From: SLQH01 sp964612995
GTDB lineage: Bacteria > Planctomycetota > UBA11346
Direction: 5' to 3'
Length of the DNA: 35,198 nucleotides
NCBI GenBank assembly: GCA_964612995.1
Contig: CAZTGE010000030.1
Coordinates: 1-35,198 of the forward strand
Of this stretch, positions 25,996 to 33,770 are shown in pieces (the stretch's first letter is position 1; every line of letters starts with the position of its first letter). The position numbers were made by a program, and so were the translations under genes. Under the pieces are notes generated by a model. That model was not told where the DNA came from and made no database searches. It saw only the letters and a list, made by a program, of their open reading frames with translations.

Positions 25996-27672
25996 TCAGA
26001 AATCCTCGCCGGTCAGGTCCGGCTCGGGTTGTGGCTCCGGCGGCGGTTCGACCGGCCCCTGGCGCTGGCTGCCGGTGTCCGTTTGCGTGTCGTCCTCGGC
26101 CTGTGCCGCATCCTCGTCGCTTTCGCGCTCCGGCTGGGCATCGGAATCGTCGAGGCCGAACAGATCGTCTGCCTCGGCTTCGCGCTGGGGGATCATGGTC
26201 TTGCCGATGGTCTGCTCGAGCGCGGCGAGAGCGTCGTTCTGCTCGTCGTCGACGTAGAGGGCCGTCAGTCGGACGTAGCCGGCTCCCTCGGTGCGGCGGA
26301 GCAGCACGGCGGTGGCCAGCCGCCGGTAGTCGCTCTCCTTGTAGCTGTAGGTGGTCTTCCAGCCCTCGAAGCCGGCGTAGTCCACCGGCTGGGTCTCTTC
26401 GACGATCGCGAACTGCGGTCGGACCTGGGCGATATCCTCGAGGTTGCGACGCCAGATGTCGGCGAGGGCCTCGCCGGTGCTGGACGTGGGTTCGACGTGG
26501 ACGGCGATGTAGGCGGTGACGCTGTTGGGATCGTACCAGGTGGCATCGGCGCTGCGGTCGATCGGTTTGGCGTTGCGATACCACATCTCCGGTCCCTTGA
26601 CCACGACCCCGGTCTCATCATCGACGTAGGGGCGTTGGGTCGGAGGGGCGGCGCTGCTCTTCGCGACGGGGTCCATCCCGAGCGCGAGGCGGATGTCGTT
26701 GTTGTCCGGGTCGGCCTGAAGGCCCTGGGTGAAGGCGCGATGGGCGAGTTGGCGTGCGTTGGGCAGGAGGTCGGCGTGGCGATCGACCCAGCGTCCGAGC
26801 TTGTAGAAGCCCTGGGCGTTGCGCCAGTCGAGCGCGGCGAAGCGCTGTTCGAACTCCCGGGTCAGCGACTCTGCCACCGGCAGCCAGCCGGTGAATTCCT
26901 CGTCGGTGTGGTAGACATAGCCGAGCCGGCTCATCATCGCTTCGATATCCGCCGGCCCTTTCTGCGAGCCGTTGTCGGCGGTCTTCTCGCGTGCCCAGTC
27001 GGCGCTGCCCAACTCGGCCGCGAGGTCCGGTGCGTCCAGGCGTTCCACCGCCCAGCCCATGGCGGAGAGCAGCAGGTCGAAGTTCTTGGCCTCAGCGGCC
27101 TGGCTGGCAGCGCGGGCGACGACGTTGCGGATGATCGTGCGGGCGGTGTCGAGCCAGAAGGTGGTGTTGCCCTTGCCCTCGGCCTGCTCGCGGACCCACG
27201 TGGCGACTGCGAGCCGGGCGGCGAAGTCGTCGGCCGGGACGTCGGTGAGCCGGGCTTCGATGATCGAGGCGTCGGAGGGGGCCTCGGCCTTGTGGATGGC
27301 TTCGAGCACCAGGCCGTCCTGTTTGCGCTTCATGGTGCCGAGGATCCAATAGTTGTCGCCGTTGGTGGTGGTGCCCCACATCGCGGCACCGCCGGTGACA
27401 TGTACGTCTTCCAGGTCGTAGAACAGCGGCCGCTTGTCGGCGATGCGATTGAACTTCGCCTTCACCGCGACGTCCTTGTTGTCGAGGAAGTCGGGTTGGG
27501 CGAAGTCGCTGTCGCGCAGACGCAGGTAGCTGGTGCCTGCGTAGTCGACGTAGGTGCGTTCCTCGCCGCGCAGGGTCATGGTCCAGACCGCATCCCACGG
27601 CCCCGCGTCTTCAGCTGTGCAGAGGGGCGCGCCAGCGAGGAGGCAGAGCACGAGCAGGGGAGTTGATTTCAT
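25996..27672 (-). CDS. Large secreted protein, unknown function
   Basis: A 558-residue exported protein I do not recognise. The signal peptide is MKSTPLLVLCLLAGAPLCTA. Residues about 25-140 look beta-rich (TMTLRGEERTYVDYAG, NYWILGTMKRKQDGLVLEAI). A helical region (about 140-330) follows, with TPR-like stretches such as AFTQGLQADPDNNDIRLALG. A second alpha/beta segment is at about 360-510 (YIAVHVEPTSS, GFEGWKTTYSYKESDYRRLATAVLLR, YVRLTALYVDD). The last 60 residues are an acidic, Pro/Gln-rich tail. There are no catalytic motifs or membrane segments beyond the signal. GTGGAG lies 9 nt before ATG 27672, preferred over an upstream in-frame ATG at 27702. An inverted-repeat operator candidate overlaps its promoter. 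Confidence 0.78.
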   Translation of the reverse strand: MKSTPLLVLCLLAGAPLCTAEDAGPWDAVWTMTLRGEERTYVDYAGTSYLRLRDSDFAQPDFLDNKDVAVKAKFNRIADKRPLFYDLEDVHVTGGAAMWGTTTNGDNYWILGTMKRKQDGLVLEAIHKAEAPSDASIIEARLTDVPADDFAARLAVATWVREQAEGKGNTTFWLDTARTIIRNVVARAASQAAEAKNFDLLLSAMGWAVERLDAPDLAAELGSADWAREKTADNGSQKGPADIEAMMSRLGYVYHTDEEFTGWLPVAESLTREFEQRFAALDWRNAQGFYKLGRWVDRHADLLPNARQLAHRAFTQGLQADPDNNDIRLALGMDPVAKSSAAPPTQRPYVDDETGVVVKGPEMWYRNAKPIDRSADATWYDPNSVTAYIAVHVEPTSSTGEALADIWRRNLEDIAQVRPQFAIVEETQPVDYAGFEGWKTTYSYKESDYRRLATAVLLRRTEGAGYVRLTALYVDDEQNDALAALEQTIGKTMIPQREAEADDLFGLDDSDAQPERESDEDAAQAEDDTQTDTGSQRQGPVEPPPEPQPEPDLTGEDF

Positions 27673-27688
27673 GGTCGATCTCCACGAG

Positions 27689-27737
27689 GTGCCAATCGGC
27701 ACGTGTCAATCCTATGCACCGGATCGATGGCGGACAA
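27689..27737 (-). promoter_or_regulatory. Candidate promoter and operator for the secreted protein gene
   Basis: On the minus strand, TTGTCC (27732-27737), a 17-bp spacer and TAGGAT (27709-27714). Just downstream, around the expected transcription start, lies the inverted repeat GTGCC-N4-GGCAC (27689-27702), a plausible repressor site. Confidence 0.38.
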
Positions 27738-27829
27738 GTACCCACACGATAGCCGCCGCGCGAGCGGGTGACAAGATCGAGCTCCGGCGAGCCCGCGTTC
27801 CGGGTCCTACACTGCGCTGCACAGGGCCG

Positions 27830-27992
27830 CAGGACGACTCGAAGCTCGCAAATGAGGATCATGCCTCGCCTCCACCTGCGTCATTATGGCCCAAGCACCA
27901 AAGAGAGCCGGACGGTTGGACGCAGGTGGAGGCGACGCGAGGCATGCCGACCTGGGGATCGGTGCTCCCGGGGCGAGCTTCGAGTCGCGCTG
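27830..27992. repeat. Dispersed palindromic repeat family B, copy B5 (with nested element)
   Basis: A 163-bp copy in opposite orientation to B2, with ends CAGGACGACTCGAAGCTCGC and the complement of CAGCGCGACTCGAAGCTCGC. It is flanked by the exact 10-bp direct repeat CACAGGGCCG (27820-27829 and 27993-28002). Both arms carry a paired change relative to other copies (CTCGAAG with CTTCGAG instead of CTCAAAG with CTTTGAG), so pairing is kept. It lies between the start of the secreted protein gene and the tRNA-Ala promoter. Confidence 0.85.
27866..27942. repeat. Nested 77-bp element inside B5
   Basis: Same length, host position and inner arms (CGCCTCCACCTGCGTCA at 27867-27883) as the element at 21562-21638, in reverse orientation. 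CATGCC, the complement of GGCATG, flanks it at 27860-27865 and 27943-27948. Confidence 0.8.
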
Positions 27993-28013
27993 CACAGGGC
28001 CGGAAAAAGGGTC

Positions 28014-28041
28014 TTGCCAGGCCGCAGGTGGGCTCTATGTT
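28014..28041 (+). promoter_or_regulatory. Candidate promoter for tRNA-Ala
   Basis: TTGCCA (28014-28019), a 16-bp spacer and TATGTT (28036-28041), about 48 bp before the tRNA. The promoter lies just after repeat B5. Confidence 0.5.
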
Positions 28042-28088
28042 CCCGCTCCCGCGGCGCTGAGGTCACCGGCCTCGTCCGTGGTGCAGAT

Positions 28089-28161
28089 GGGGACATAGCT
28101 CAGTTGGTAGAGCGCCACAATGGCATTGTGGAGGTCAGGGGTTCGACTCCCCTTGTCTCCA
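28089..28161 (+). tRNA. tRNA-Ala (anticodon GGC)
   Basis: A 73-nt tRNA. Acceptor GGGGACA pairs with TGTCTCC (one G-T), and the D arm is GCTC-AGTTGGTA-GAGC. The anticodon stem is CCACA/TGTGG with loop ATGGCAT, anticodon GGC, reading GCC/GCU. The T arm is AGGGG-TTCGACT-CCCCT and the discriminator is A. CCA is not encoded. A strong hairpin follows 3 bp after the gene. Confidence 0.96.
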
Positions 28162-28164
28162 GTC

Positions 28165-28197
28165 CACGAACCCCCGGCTTCTGGCCGGGGGTTCGTG
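28165..28197 (+). terminator. Hairpin after tRNA-Ala
   Basis: Perfect 14-bp arms CACGAACCCCCGGC (28165-28178) and GCCGGGGGTTCGTG (28184-28197) with a 5-nt loop. No T-run follows directly, but the abutting repeat C3 supplies a second stem and TTTTT. Confidence 0.6.
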
Positions 28198-28275
28198 CAT
28201 AGCGCGGGCGCGGCCCGCACCCCAAGGGGCATTGTAGCGGTCGGCGCCCGCGCGGCTTTTTGTTCGCGGGGGCTC
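28198..28275 (+). repeat. Dispersed repeat family C, copy C3
   Basis: The reverse complement of C1 and C2 with very few differences, starting at the last base of the tRNA-Ala hairpin. In this orientation the arms GCGCGGGCGC (28202-28211) and GCGCCCGCGC (28244-28253) are followed by GGCTTTTTGTT. It therefore has the form of an intrinsic terminator for the tRNA transcript. The inner CCCCAAGGGG makes a second stem. Confidence 0.85.
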
Positions 28276-28279
28276 TTCT

Positions 28280-28321
28280 CCCCTGGAAAAGTGCGCATGG
28301 TCATGCGCACTTTTCCAGGGG
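28280..28321. repeat. 42-bp near-perfect palindrome with 2-nt loop
   Basis: Arms CCCCTGGAAAAGTGCGCATG (28280-28299) and the exact complement (28302-28321) flank GT. It lies 4 bp beyond repeat C3. It could form a cruciform or bind a dimeric protein; no T-run follows. Confidence 0.75.
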
Positions 28322-28505
28322 AATGGAATATTGGCCGCGGCGACGGGGTATCGTGCATCGGTGGCTCCGGTGAGTGAATGACCAGTGCGTTGCTTGCGGC
28401 CGGGGCTGGCATTGCCCGGCCGCGTTGGCCACAATGACCACCGCGGTGGCAGCCGCGCCATGTGCAAGGCATGGCGATGTGATATCCCCGTATGGGAGTG
28501 TGCCT
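28322..28505. other. Upstream region of the small unknown gene
   Basis: Together with 28162-28321 this leaves about 340 bp without a protein gene. It holds the hairpin GCGGCCGGG (28396-28404) with CCCGGCCGC (28415-28423). GGGAG at about 28494-28498 is the ribosome-binding site of the next gene. I see no clear promoter. Confidence 0.4.
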
Positions 28506-28943
28506 ATGGCTACGCAGCCCAATGAAGACGCGCAGCCCCAGCACCCGGAGACCGCTTCGATGCAGTCGGCCGTCGGGTCCAACAGCGGCCGGTTCCGGGT
28601 CGACGCCGATCAGGGCCAGGGAACCCAGCTCCTGCGCTCGCTGTGCCAGGAGACCCTGGCCACCTATCCGCCCCACTACCAGGCGGCGCTGCGTTCGCTG
28701 CAGCAGGTGGCTCCCGGCAAGAGCTGGGAGTGCTACGGCGCGATGGAGACGGCCCTGAGCGAGGTGGGGATGGAGATCACCTTCGATTTCCGTCAGCCGC
28801 TGCCCGCCTGGCGCCGGTTGCTGCTGGCGGTGACCATGGCCAATGGTCAGGTGACCAACGTCACCTATCGTGAGCTGGCGGCCGGTCAGCACAGCGGCAT
28901 CGAGGCGCTGGATCGACCGGATACCGACGGGCCGTTGGTCTAG
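28506..28943 (+). CDS. Small cytosolic protein, unknown function
   Basis: A 145-residue protein with no signal peptide or membrane segment. The first 25 residues are Gln/Pro/Glu-rich and probably disordered. The remainder is a compact alpha/beta region: a helix (GTQLLRSLCQETLATYP), a second helix (YQAALRSLQQVAPGKSW), then strands MEITFDFRQPLPAWRRLLLAVTM and VTNVTYRELA. I do not recognise the family. GGGAG about 7 nt before ATG 28506 fixes the start; an in-frame ATG at 28374 would add 44 unlikely residues. Its TAG stop is the first three bases of repeat A2, so the present C-terminus may have been set by the insertion. Confidence 0.7.
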   Translation: MATQPNEDAQPQHPETASMQSAVGSNSGRFRVDADQGQGTQLLRSLCQETLATYPPHYQAALRSLQQVAPGKSWECYGAMETALSEVGMEITFDFRQPLPAWRRLLLAVTMANGQVTNVTYRELAAGQHSGIEALDRPDTDGPLV

Positions 28944-29120
28944 CCCGCATCCCTCACAAGACGACTGCTGCAAGGCCGTATCGCACTGCCACTACAGGAC
29001 TTCGCTGGTCGGCGGATCCTCACGCAGCGCTGCTGCGCTCCGGTTCGCCTCGATCGCGAAGCCCTACATTGACAGCACGCCACGACTTTTCGCGACGTTG
29101 CTCATGAGGGATCCGGGCTA
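28941..29120 (-). repeat. Dispersed repeat family A, copy 2 (long form)
   Basis: A 180-bp element beginning TAGCCCGCATCCCTC and ending GAGGGATCCGGGCTA. Its first 70 bp align with the reverse complement of copy 1, and it shares TCGCGAAGCCCT (29054-29065). It has extra internal sequence containing GCAGCGCTGC-type stems. It separates the small unknown gene from priA. Confidence 0.72.
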
Positions 29121-29166
29121 GCCAGTCCCGCTTGCACCCGCTCGGCCAGGGCGAGGCTGCGCGACC

Positions 29167-31374
29167 GTGCCTGACCTTGACCTGCCTTCTGACCCTGACC
29201 TGCCTCTGATCGCCGAGGTCGCCCTCGACTGCCGCGGGCGGGATGCCTACAGCTATCTGGTCGGCGACGATCTGGCCGACGTGCTCGCGGCAGGCGATTG
29301 CGTTAGTGTGCCCTTCGGCCCGCGGCGCGAACGCGGGTTCGTGCTCAAGCTCGGCCGCTGGCCGGGCCCGTCGGGGGTGACGCTCAAGCCGGTGCTCGCG
29401 CGCCAGGAGGGGGTGCGGGTCCCGCCGGCGCTGCTGCGGCTGATCCGCTGGGGCGCCGGCTACTACCGCTGCAACGTCGGGACCTTCCTTGCCGGCGCGG
29501 TGCCCGCGGCGGTGCGCAAGGGCACCCGGACCCGACCGGAGCGCTTCGTGCACCGGGTGCCGGAGTTCGCCGGCGAGCTGACCCGGCGTCAGCAGTCGAT
29601 CCTCTCCGAGATGCCGCTCGAACCGATCCTCATCGCCACCGCCTGCCATCGCGTCGGCTGCGCCGCGGCCACGATCGAGAAGATGATCGCTGCCGGCGCG
29701 CTGGCGCTGAGCCAGAAGCGCGATGTGCGCGAGGTCCACCTCGAGACCCCCGACGAGCGTCATCCCCTGACCGCAGAGCAGGAGGCCGCCTACACCGCGG
29801 TCGCGGCGTCGCTCGACGGGGATCCCGCGACCTTCCTGCTCTACGGCGTCACCGGCTCGGGCAAGACGTTGGTCTACATGCGCCTGGTGGAGTCGGTGAT
29901 CGCGCGTGGCCGGCAGGCTCTGGTCCTGCTGCCGGAGATCGGTCTGACACCGCAGCTGGCCGCGCGCTTCCGCCGTCGCTTCGAGCGGGTGGTGGTGTGG
30001 CACTCCGGTTTCAGCGAGGGCGAACGCGCCGAACAATGGCGCCAGGTCGCCAGCGGGCAGGTCGATCTGGTCATCGGCACCCGTTCGGCCCTGTTCGCGC
30101 CTCTGCCCGATCCGGGGCTGATCGTGGTCGATGAGGAGCACGACTCGTCGTACAAGCAGGATGCCGATCCGCGCTATCACGGGCGGGACATGGCGGTGGT
30201 CTACGGTGCCCAGCTGGGGGTGCCGGTGGTGCTGGGATCGGCCACCCCGAGCCTGGAGAGTTACGACAACGTGCTGCGCGAGCGCTATCGCGTGCTGCTG
30301 CTGCGCGAGCGCCCGGCCGGCGGGAAGCTGCCGCGACCGACGGTGGTGGACATGCGCGGCGAGTACACCCGCACCGGGCGCCCGGTGAACGTCAGCGGTG
30401 AGCTGCTCGCGGCGCTGAAGACGGTGCAGGAGCGCGGCGAACAGGCGATCGTGCTGCTCAATCGCCGCGGCTGGAGCCCGGTGGTGCGCTGCCTCGCCTG
30501 CGGTGAGAGCATCCAGTGCGCCCAGTGCGACATCTCGCTGACCTATCACCGCGGTGCCGACGCCCTGCGCTGCCATTACTGTGGCCACCACGAGTTGATG
30601 CCCAGCAGCTGCCCGACCTGTGGCGAGAAGACGCTGACCACGCGCGGGCTGGGCACCGAGCAGCTGGCCGCCACCCTCGGCGATGCGGTGCCGCGACTGC
30701 GGGTGCTGCGACTCGATGCCGATACCGTCGGCACCCGCCAGGGGCACGCCAAGCTGCTGCGCGCCTTCGCCACGGGCGAGGCGGACTGTCTGGTCGGGAC
30801 GCAGATGGTGGCCAAGGGGCTCGACTTCCCGCGCGTGACCCTGGTGGGGATCGTCGGTGCCGACCAGGGGCTCAACGTGCCCGATTTCCGCGCCGCCGAA
30901 CGCACCTTCCAGCTGGTCTCCCAGGTCGCGGGCCGCGCCGGGCGTGGCCAGCGACCGGGGCGGGTGGTGATCCAGGCCTACGATGTCGACGCCGCGGCCA
31001 TCGGTTGTGCGATCGCCAATCGCGTCAAGACCTTCTACACCCACGAGCTGGCACTGCGGCGCGAATACGGCTACCCTCCGGCCGGAGGTCTGGCGCGCTT
31101 CCTCTGGCGCGGAGTCGACAACGCGCGGGTCCAGACCGTGGCAGAGGAGCATGGAGCCCTGTTGCGGCAGGCGGGCAGTGAATTGATCATTCTCGGGCCG
31201 AGCCCGGCCGGAATGCACTTCCTCCAGGGCAAGTATCGCTGGCATGCCCTGGTCAAGGCGCCGAGCCGGGGCGCGATCCAGGCTTTTCTCGACCGCCTCG
31301 TCGCGTTGGGATGGCTCAAGGACCGCGCGGGCGTGCGCTTGGCGGTGGACGTCGATCCCTACGCGATCCAGTAG
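29167..31374 (+). CDS. priA: Primosomal replication restart helicase PriA
   Basis: A 735-residue 3'-5' DNA helicase that reloads the replisome at collapsed forks. The N-terminal 3'-DNA-binding domain is about 14-115 and a winged-helix part about 120-195. Helicase motifs follow: Walker A GVTGSGKT (227-234), DEEH (322-325) and GSATPSLES. The zinc-binding insert has all eight cysteines (442, 445, 451, 454, 469, 472, 482, 485). Then come GTQMVAKGLDFPRVTLV and QVAGRAGRG, motifs V and VI. The full length and motifs indicate an active helicase. The start is GTG 29167 with only a distant GAGG. It is alone on this transcript as far as can be seen; dapL follows after 113 bp. Confidence 0.96.
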   Translation: MPDLDLPSDPDLPLIAEVALDCRGRDAYSYLVGDDLADVLAAGDCVSVPFGPRRERGFVLKLGRWPGPSGVTLKPVLARQEGVRVPPALLRLIRWGAGYYRCNVGTFLAGAVPAAVRKGTRTRPERFVHRVPEFAGELTRRQQSILSEMPLEPILIATACHRVGCAAATIEKMIAAGALALSQKRDVREVHLETPDERHPLTAEQEAAYTAVAASLDGDPATFLLYGVTGSGKTLVYMRLVESVIARGRQALVLLPEIGLTPQLAARFRRRFERVVVWHSGFSEGERAEQWRQVASGQVDLVIGTRSALFAPLPDPGLIVVDEEHDSSYKQDADPRYHGRDMAVVYGAQLGVPVVLGSATPSLESYDNVLRERYRVLLLRERPAGGKLPRPTVVDMRGEYTRTGRPVNVSGELLAALKTVQERGEQAIVLLNRRGWSPVVRCLACGESIQCAQCDISLTYHRGADALRCHYCGHHELMPSSCPTCGEKTLTTRGLGTEQLAATLGDAVPRLRVLRLDADTVGTRQGHAKLLRAFATGEADCLVGTQMVAKGLDFPRVTLVGIVGADQGLNVPDFRAAERTFQLVSQVAGRAGRGQRPGRVVIQAYDVDAAAIGCAIANRVKTFYTHELALRREYGYPPAGGLARFLWRGVDNARVQTVAEEHGALLRQAGSELIILGPSPAGMHFLQGKYRWHALVKAPSRGAIQAFLDRLVALGWLKDRAGVRLAVDVDPYAIQ

Positions 31375-31405
31375 GCGGTACGGCCCGGCCGCGCGCAAAG
31401 AGCGG

Positions 31406-31433
31406 TTGCACGATTCCGGGCCATCTTTAGGAC
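31406..31433 (+). promoter_or_regulatory. Candidate promoter for dapL
   Basis: TTGCAC (31406-31411), a 16-bp spacer and TAGGAC (31428-31433), about 55 bp before the start. Confidence 0.3.
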
Positions 31434-31487
31434 CCTCCCTTCGGCGGACGGCGACACGGCCCCCGCAACGAGATGTTGGAGCAACAG

Positions 31488-32726
31488 ATGAGCGCATTCA
31501 TCCAGGACAAGATCGCCGCACGGCTGGGCGGCAGCGAGTTCGGCAAGAAGACCGAGATCTACAAGTTCGAGAAGATCAAGCGGGCCAAGGCGGCGGCCAT
31601 GGCGGCCCGCCCCGATGTGCCGATCATCGATATGGGCGTGGGCGAGCCCGATCGCCCGGCCGACCCGATGGTGGTCGAGACGCTCTGCGCGGAGGCAGGC
31701 AAGCCCGAGAACCGTTTCTACGCCGACAACGGCATCCCGGAATTCAAGCAGGCCGCGGCAGCCTACCTCGACCGCGTCTACGGCGTCGGCGGGCTCGATC
31801 CCGACACCCAGATCGTCCACGGCATCGGCTCCAAGCCGATTCTGGCGATGATGCCGCATGCCTTCATCGATCCGGGCGACGTGATCATCCAGACCACGCC
31901 GGGGTATCCGGTCGCGGCGACGATCACCCGTTACCTCGGCGGCGAGGCCTACAACCTGCCGCTGCTGCGCGAGAACGGCTTCCTGCCCGACTTCGACGCG
32001 GTCCCGGACGACATCGCGCAGCGCGCCAAGCTGCTGTACATCAACTACCCCAACAACCCCACTGGCGCGATCGCCGATCGGGCATTCTTCGATCGGGTGG
32101 TGGCCTTCGCCAGGCGTGCCGGGGTGGTGGTGTTGCACGACGCCGCCTACGCCGCGTTGACCTTCGACGGGGTCGAGCCGCTGAGCTTCCTCTCGGTCGA
32201 TGGTGCGATGGACGTCGGCGTCGAGATCCACTCGATGTCCAAGGCCTTCAACATGACCGGCTGGCGCATGGCTTTCATCGCGGGCAATCCGCTGGTGGTC
32301 AAGGCCTTCGCCACGATCAAGGACAACAACGATTCAGGCCAGTTCCGCGCGATCCAGAAGGCCTGTATCACCGCATTGACCAACACCGGCATCACCGATC
32401 AGACCCGCGAGCGCTATGCCCGGCGCCACGCGCTGCTGGTCGACGCACTCCAGGCGGTCGGCTTCCCGGCCGAGAAGCCCAAGGCCACCTTCTACTGCTA
32501 CGTGCCCGCGCCCAAGAGCGCCAGGGGCGGCAGTGTCACCTTCGCTTCGGGCGAAGAGGCGAGCCAGTACCTGATCACCGAGGCCAGCATCTCCACTGTT
32601 CCCTGGGACGAGGCGGGTGCCTATCTGCGGTTCTCGGTCACCTTCGCCGCCGCCGACGAGGCGGAGGAGCAGCGGGTCATCGCCGAGCTGCAGCGTCGTC
32701 TCTCAGAGCTCGACCTGGCCTTCTGA
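31488..32726 (+). CDS. dapL: LL-diaminopimelate aminotransferase
   Basis: A 412-residue PLP enzyme that converts tetrahydrodipicolinate directly to LL-diaminopimelate for lysine and peptidoglycan synthesis. IIDMGVGEPDRPADP near residue 46-60 and FYADNGIPEFKQAAA are typical of DapL rather than generic aspartate aminotransferases. NYPNNPTG is at 186-193, and the PLP-binding Lys252 is in SKAFNMTGWRM. GGAG 8 nt upstream favours ATG 31488 over ATG 31473. The DapL route is known from plants, Chlamydiota and other PVC bacteria, in keeping with the small basic protein. No other lysine genes are adjacent. Confidence 0.93.
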   Translation: MSAFIQDKIAARLGGSEFGKKTEIYKFEKIKRAKAAAMAARPDVPIIDMGVGEPDRPADPMVVETLCAEAGKPENRFYADNGIPEFKQAAAAYLDRVYGVGGLDPDTQIVHGIGSKPILAMMPHAFIDPGDVIIQTTPGYPVAATITRYLGGEAYNLPLLRENGFLPDFDAVPDDIAQRAKLLYINYPNNPTGAIADRAFFDRVVAFARRAGVVVLHDAAYAALTFDGVEPLSFLSVDGAMDVGVEIHSMSKAFNMTGWRMAFIAGNPLVVKAFATIKDNNDSGQFRAIQKACITALTNTGITDQTRERYARRHALLVDALQAVGFPAEKPKATFYCYVPAPKSARGGSVTFASGEEASQYLITEASISTVPWDEAGAYLRFSVTFAAADEAEEQRVIAELQRRLSELDLAF

Positions 32727-32739
32727 GCCTGGCCTCGTC

Positions 32740-32767
32740 CGCGGCTGCCGCTCCGGCGGTGGCCGCG
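32740..32767. terminator. Hairpin between dapL and the convergent CNNM gene
   Basis: CGCGGC (32740-32745) pairs with GCCGCG (32762-32767), enclosing CCGC/GCGG. It is possibly a bidirectional terminator; no T-run. Confidence 0.35.
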
Positions 32768-32780
32768 CGTGGTCGGCCGG

Positions 32781-33767
32781 CTACTCCAGACGTGTGAGCA
32801 GGCGCAGGCAATCGGTGCGGAACACGATGCTCACCGGGTTGTCGGTCTCGTCGGTGGCCAGCGCCATGTCCGCGCCGGCTGCGTGCATCGCATGCAACGC
32901 CTCGTGTACCGGGGTGTCCAGGCTCATGGCCGGGAGTTCCTGGGTCATTTCGCTGATGCGTCGTCCGCCGTCGGCGACCACCAGATCGACCGCGCTGATG
33001 TACCCGATCGGGCGTCCGTCCTGGTGCGAGCGTACCAGATAGCGCTGGTAGTATTTCGGTCCGAGATCGTTGCGTGCGCCGGCGACGGTCGCGCCGGCGT
33101 CGAGGCTGGCGATGGTGTTCATCGGCTTGGCCACGCCGTGGTAGGTCAGGGTGATCCGCTCCATCGCCAGGATCCGCTCGACCAGCTCGCGTTGGACCGG
33201 TGAGAGGTTGTGCTTGCTCTTCTGGTTGCCGAGGAAGGTGCGCAGGTTCGGCCGGCTGGTGTGCGGTTCCCATAATTCCTGCTGGCTCACGCCGAAGAGT
33301 TTGCGCAAGGCCAGGGTGATGACCCGGACCAGCAGCACCGCCGGCAGCAGCAGCGTGCGCAGGGCGTAGGTGATCAGCGCGAGGCGGTAGATCCAGCGGT
33401 CGGCGTGGAGCCGGAACAGGTGTTTGGGCAGGTACTCCGCGAACACCAGCACCGGCGGGGTGAGCAAGCAGATGGTCGCGGGAACCGCCCAGGCCTTGCC
33501 TACCACCGGGGCCAGCGCGTGTTCACTGATCGTCGAGAGCGCCTGGGCACAGAGGTTGTTGGCCACCAGCAGCGTGATCAGGGTGATGTCGATCGGGTCG
33601 AGCATGCGTGCGACCAGTCGCGCGCGCAGCGAACCCCGGCTCAGGCGGTAGCGCATCTTGACCCGGCTGAGCGAATAGAAGCCGGTCTCGCAGCCGCTGA
33701 AAACGGCCGAGAGCCAGATCAGGGCGATGATGACGAGCAGCACGAGCAGGGGGGCGTCGATGGTCAC
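32781..33767 (-). CDS. CNNM/DUF21-type membrane protein with CBS pair, short form
   Basis: A 328-residue integral membrane protein of the CNNM (DUF21) magnesium/cobalt transporter-like superfamily. The N-terminal domain has about three membrane helices, at roughly 5-25, 60-85 and 95-120. It carries the hallmark FSGCETGFYSLSRVK, LLVANNLCAQ and FAEYLPKHLF (the family has GEILPK). A cytosolic CBS pair follows (about 200-325). The C-terminal CorC_HlyC domain of the upstream paralogue is missing here. The start is GTG 33767, 3 nt after the upstream stop, so the two are cotranscribed. Ion specificity is unknown. Confidence 0.85.
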   Translation of the reverse strand: MTIDAPLLVLLVIIALIWLSAVFSGCETGFYSLSRVKMRYRLSRGSLRARLVARMLDPIDITLITLLVANNLCAQALSTISEHALAPVVGKAWAVPATICLLTPPVLVFAEYLPKHLFRLHADRWIYRLALITYALRTLLLPAVLLVRVITLALRKLFGVSQQELWEPHTSRPNLRTFLGNQKSKHNLSPVQRELVERILAMERITLTYHGVAKPMNTIASLDAGATVAGARNDLGPKYYQRYLVRSHQDGRPIGYISAVDLVVADGGRRISEMTQELPAMSLDTPVHEALHAMHAAGADMALATDETDNPVSIVFRTDCLRLLTRLE

Positions 33768-33770
33768 GGC

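Noticed and set aside
29020..31497. 825-residue open frame on the minus strand opposite priA
   Set aside because: It mirrors the GC-rich priA codons, has no recognisable motif and lies fully over a gene with all PriA signatures.
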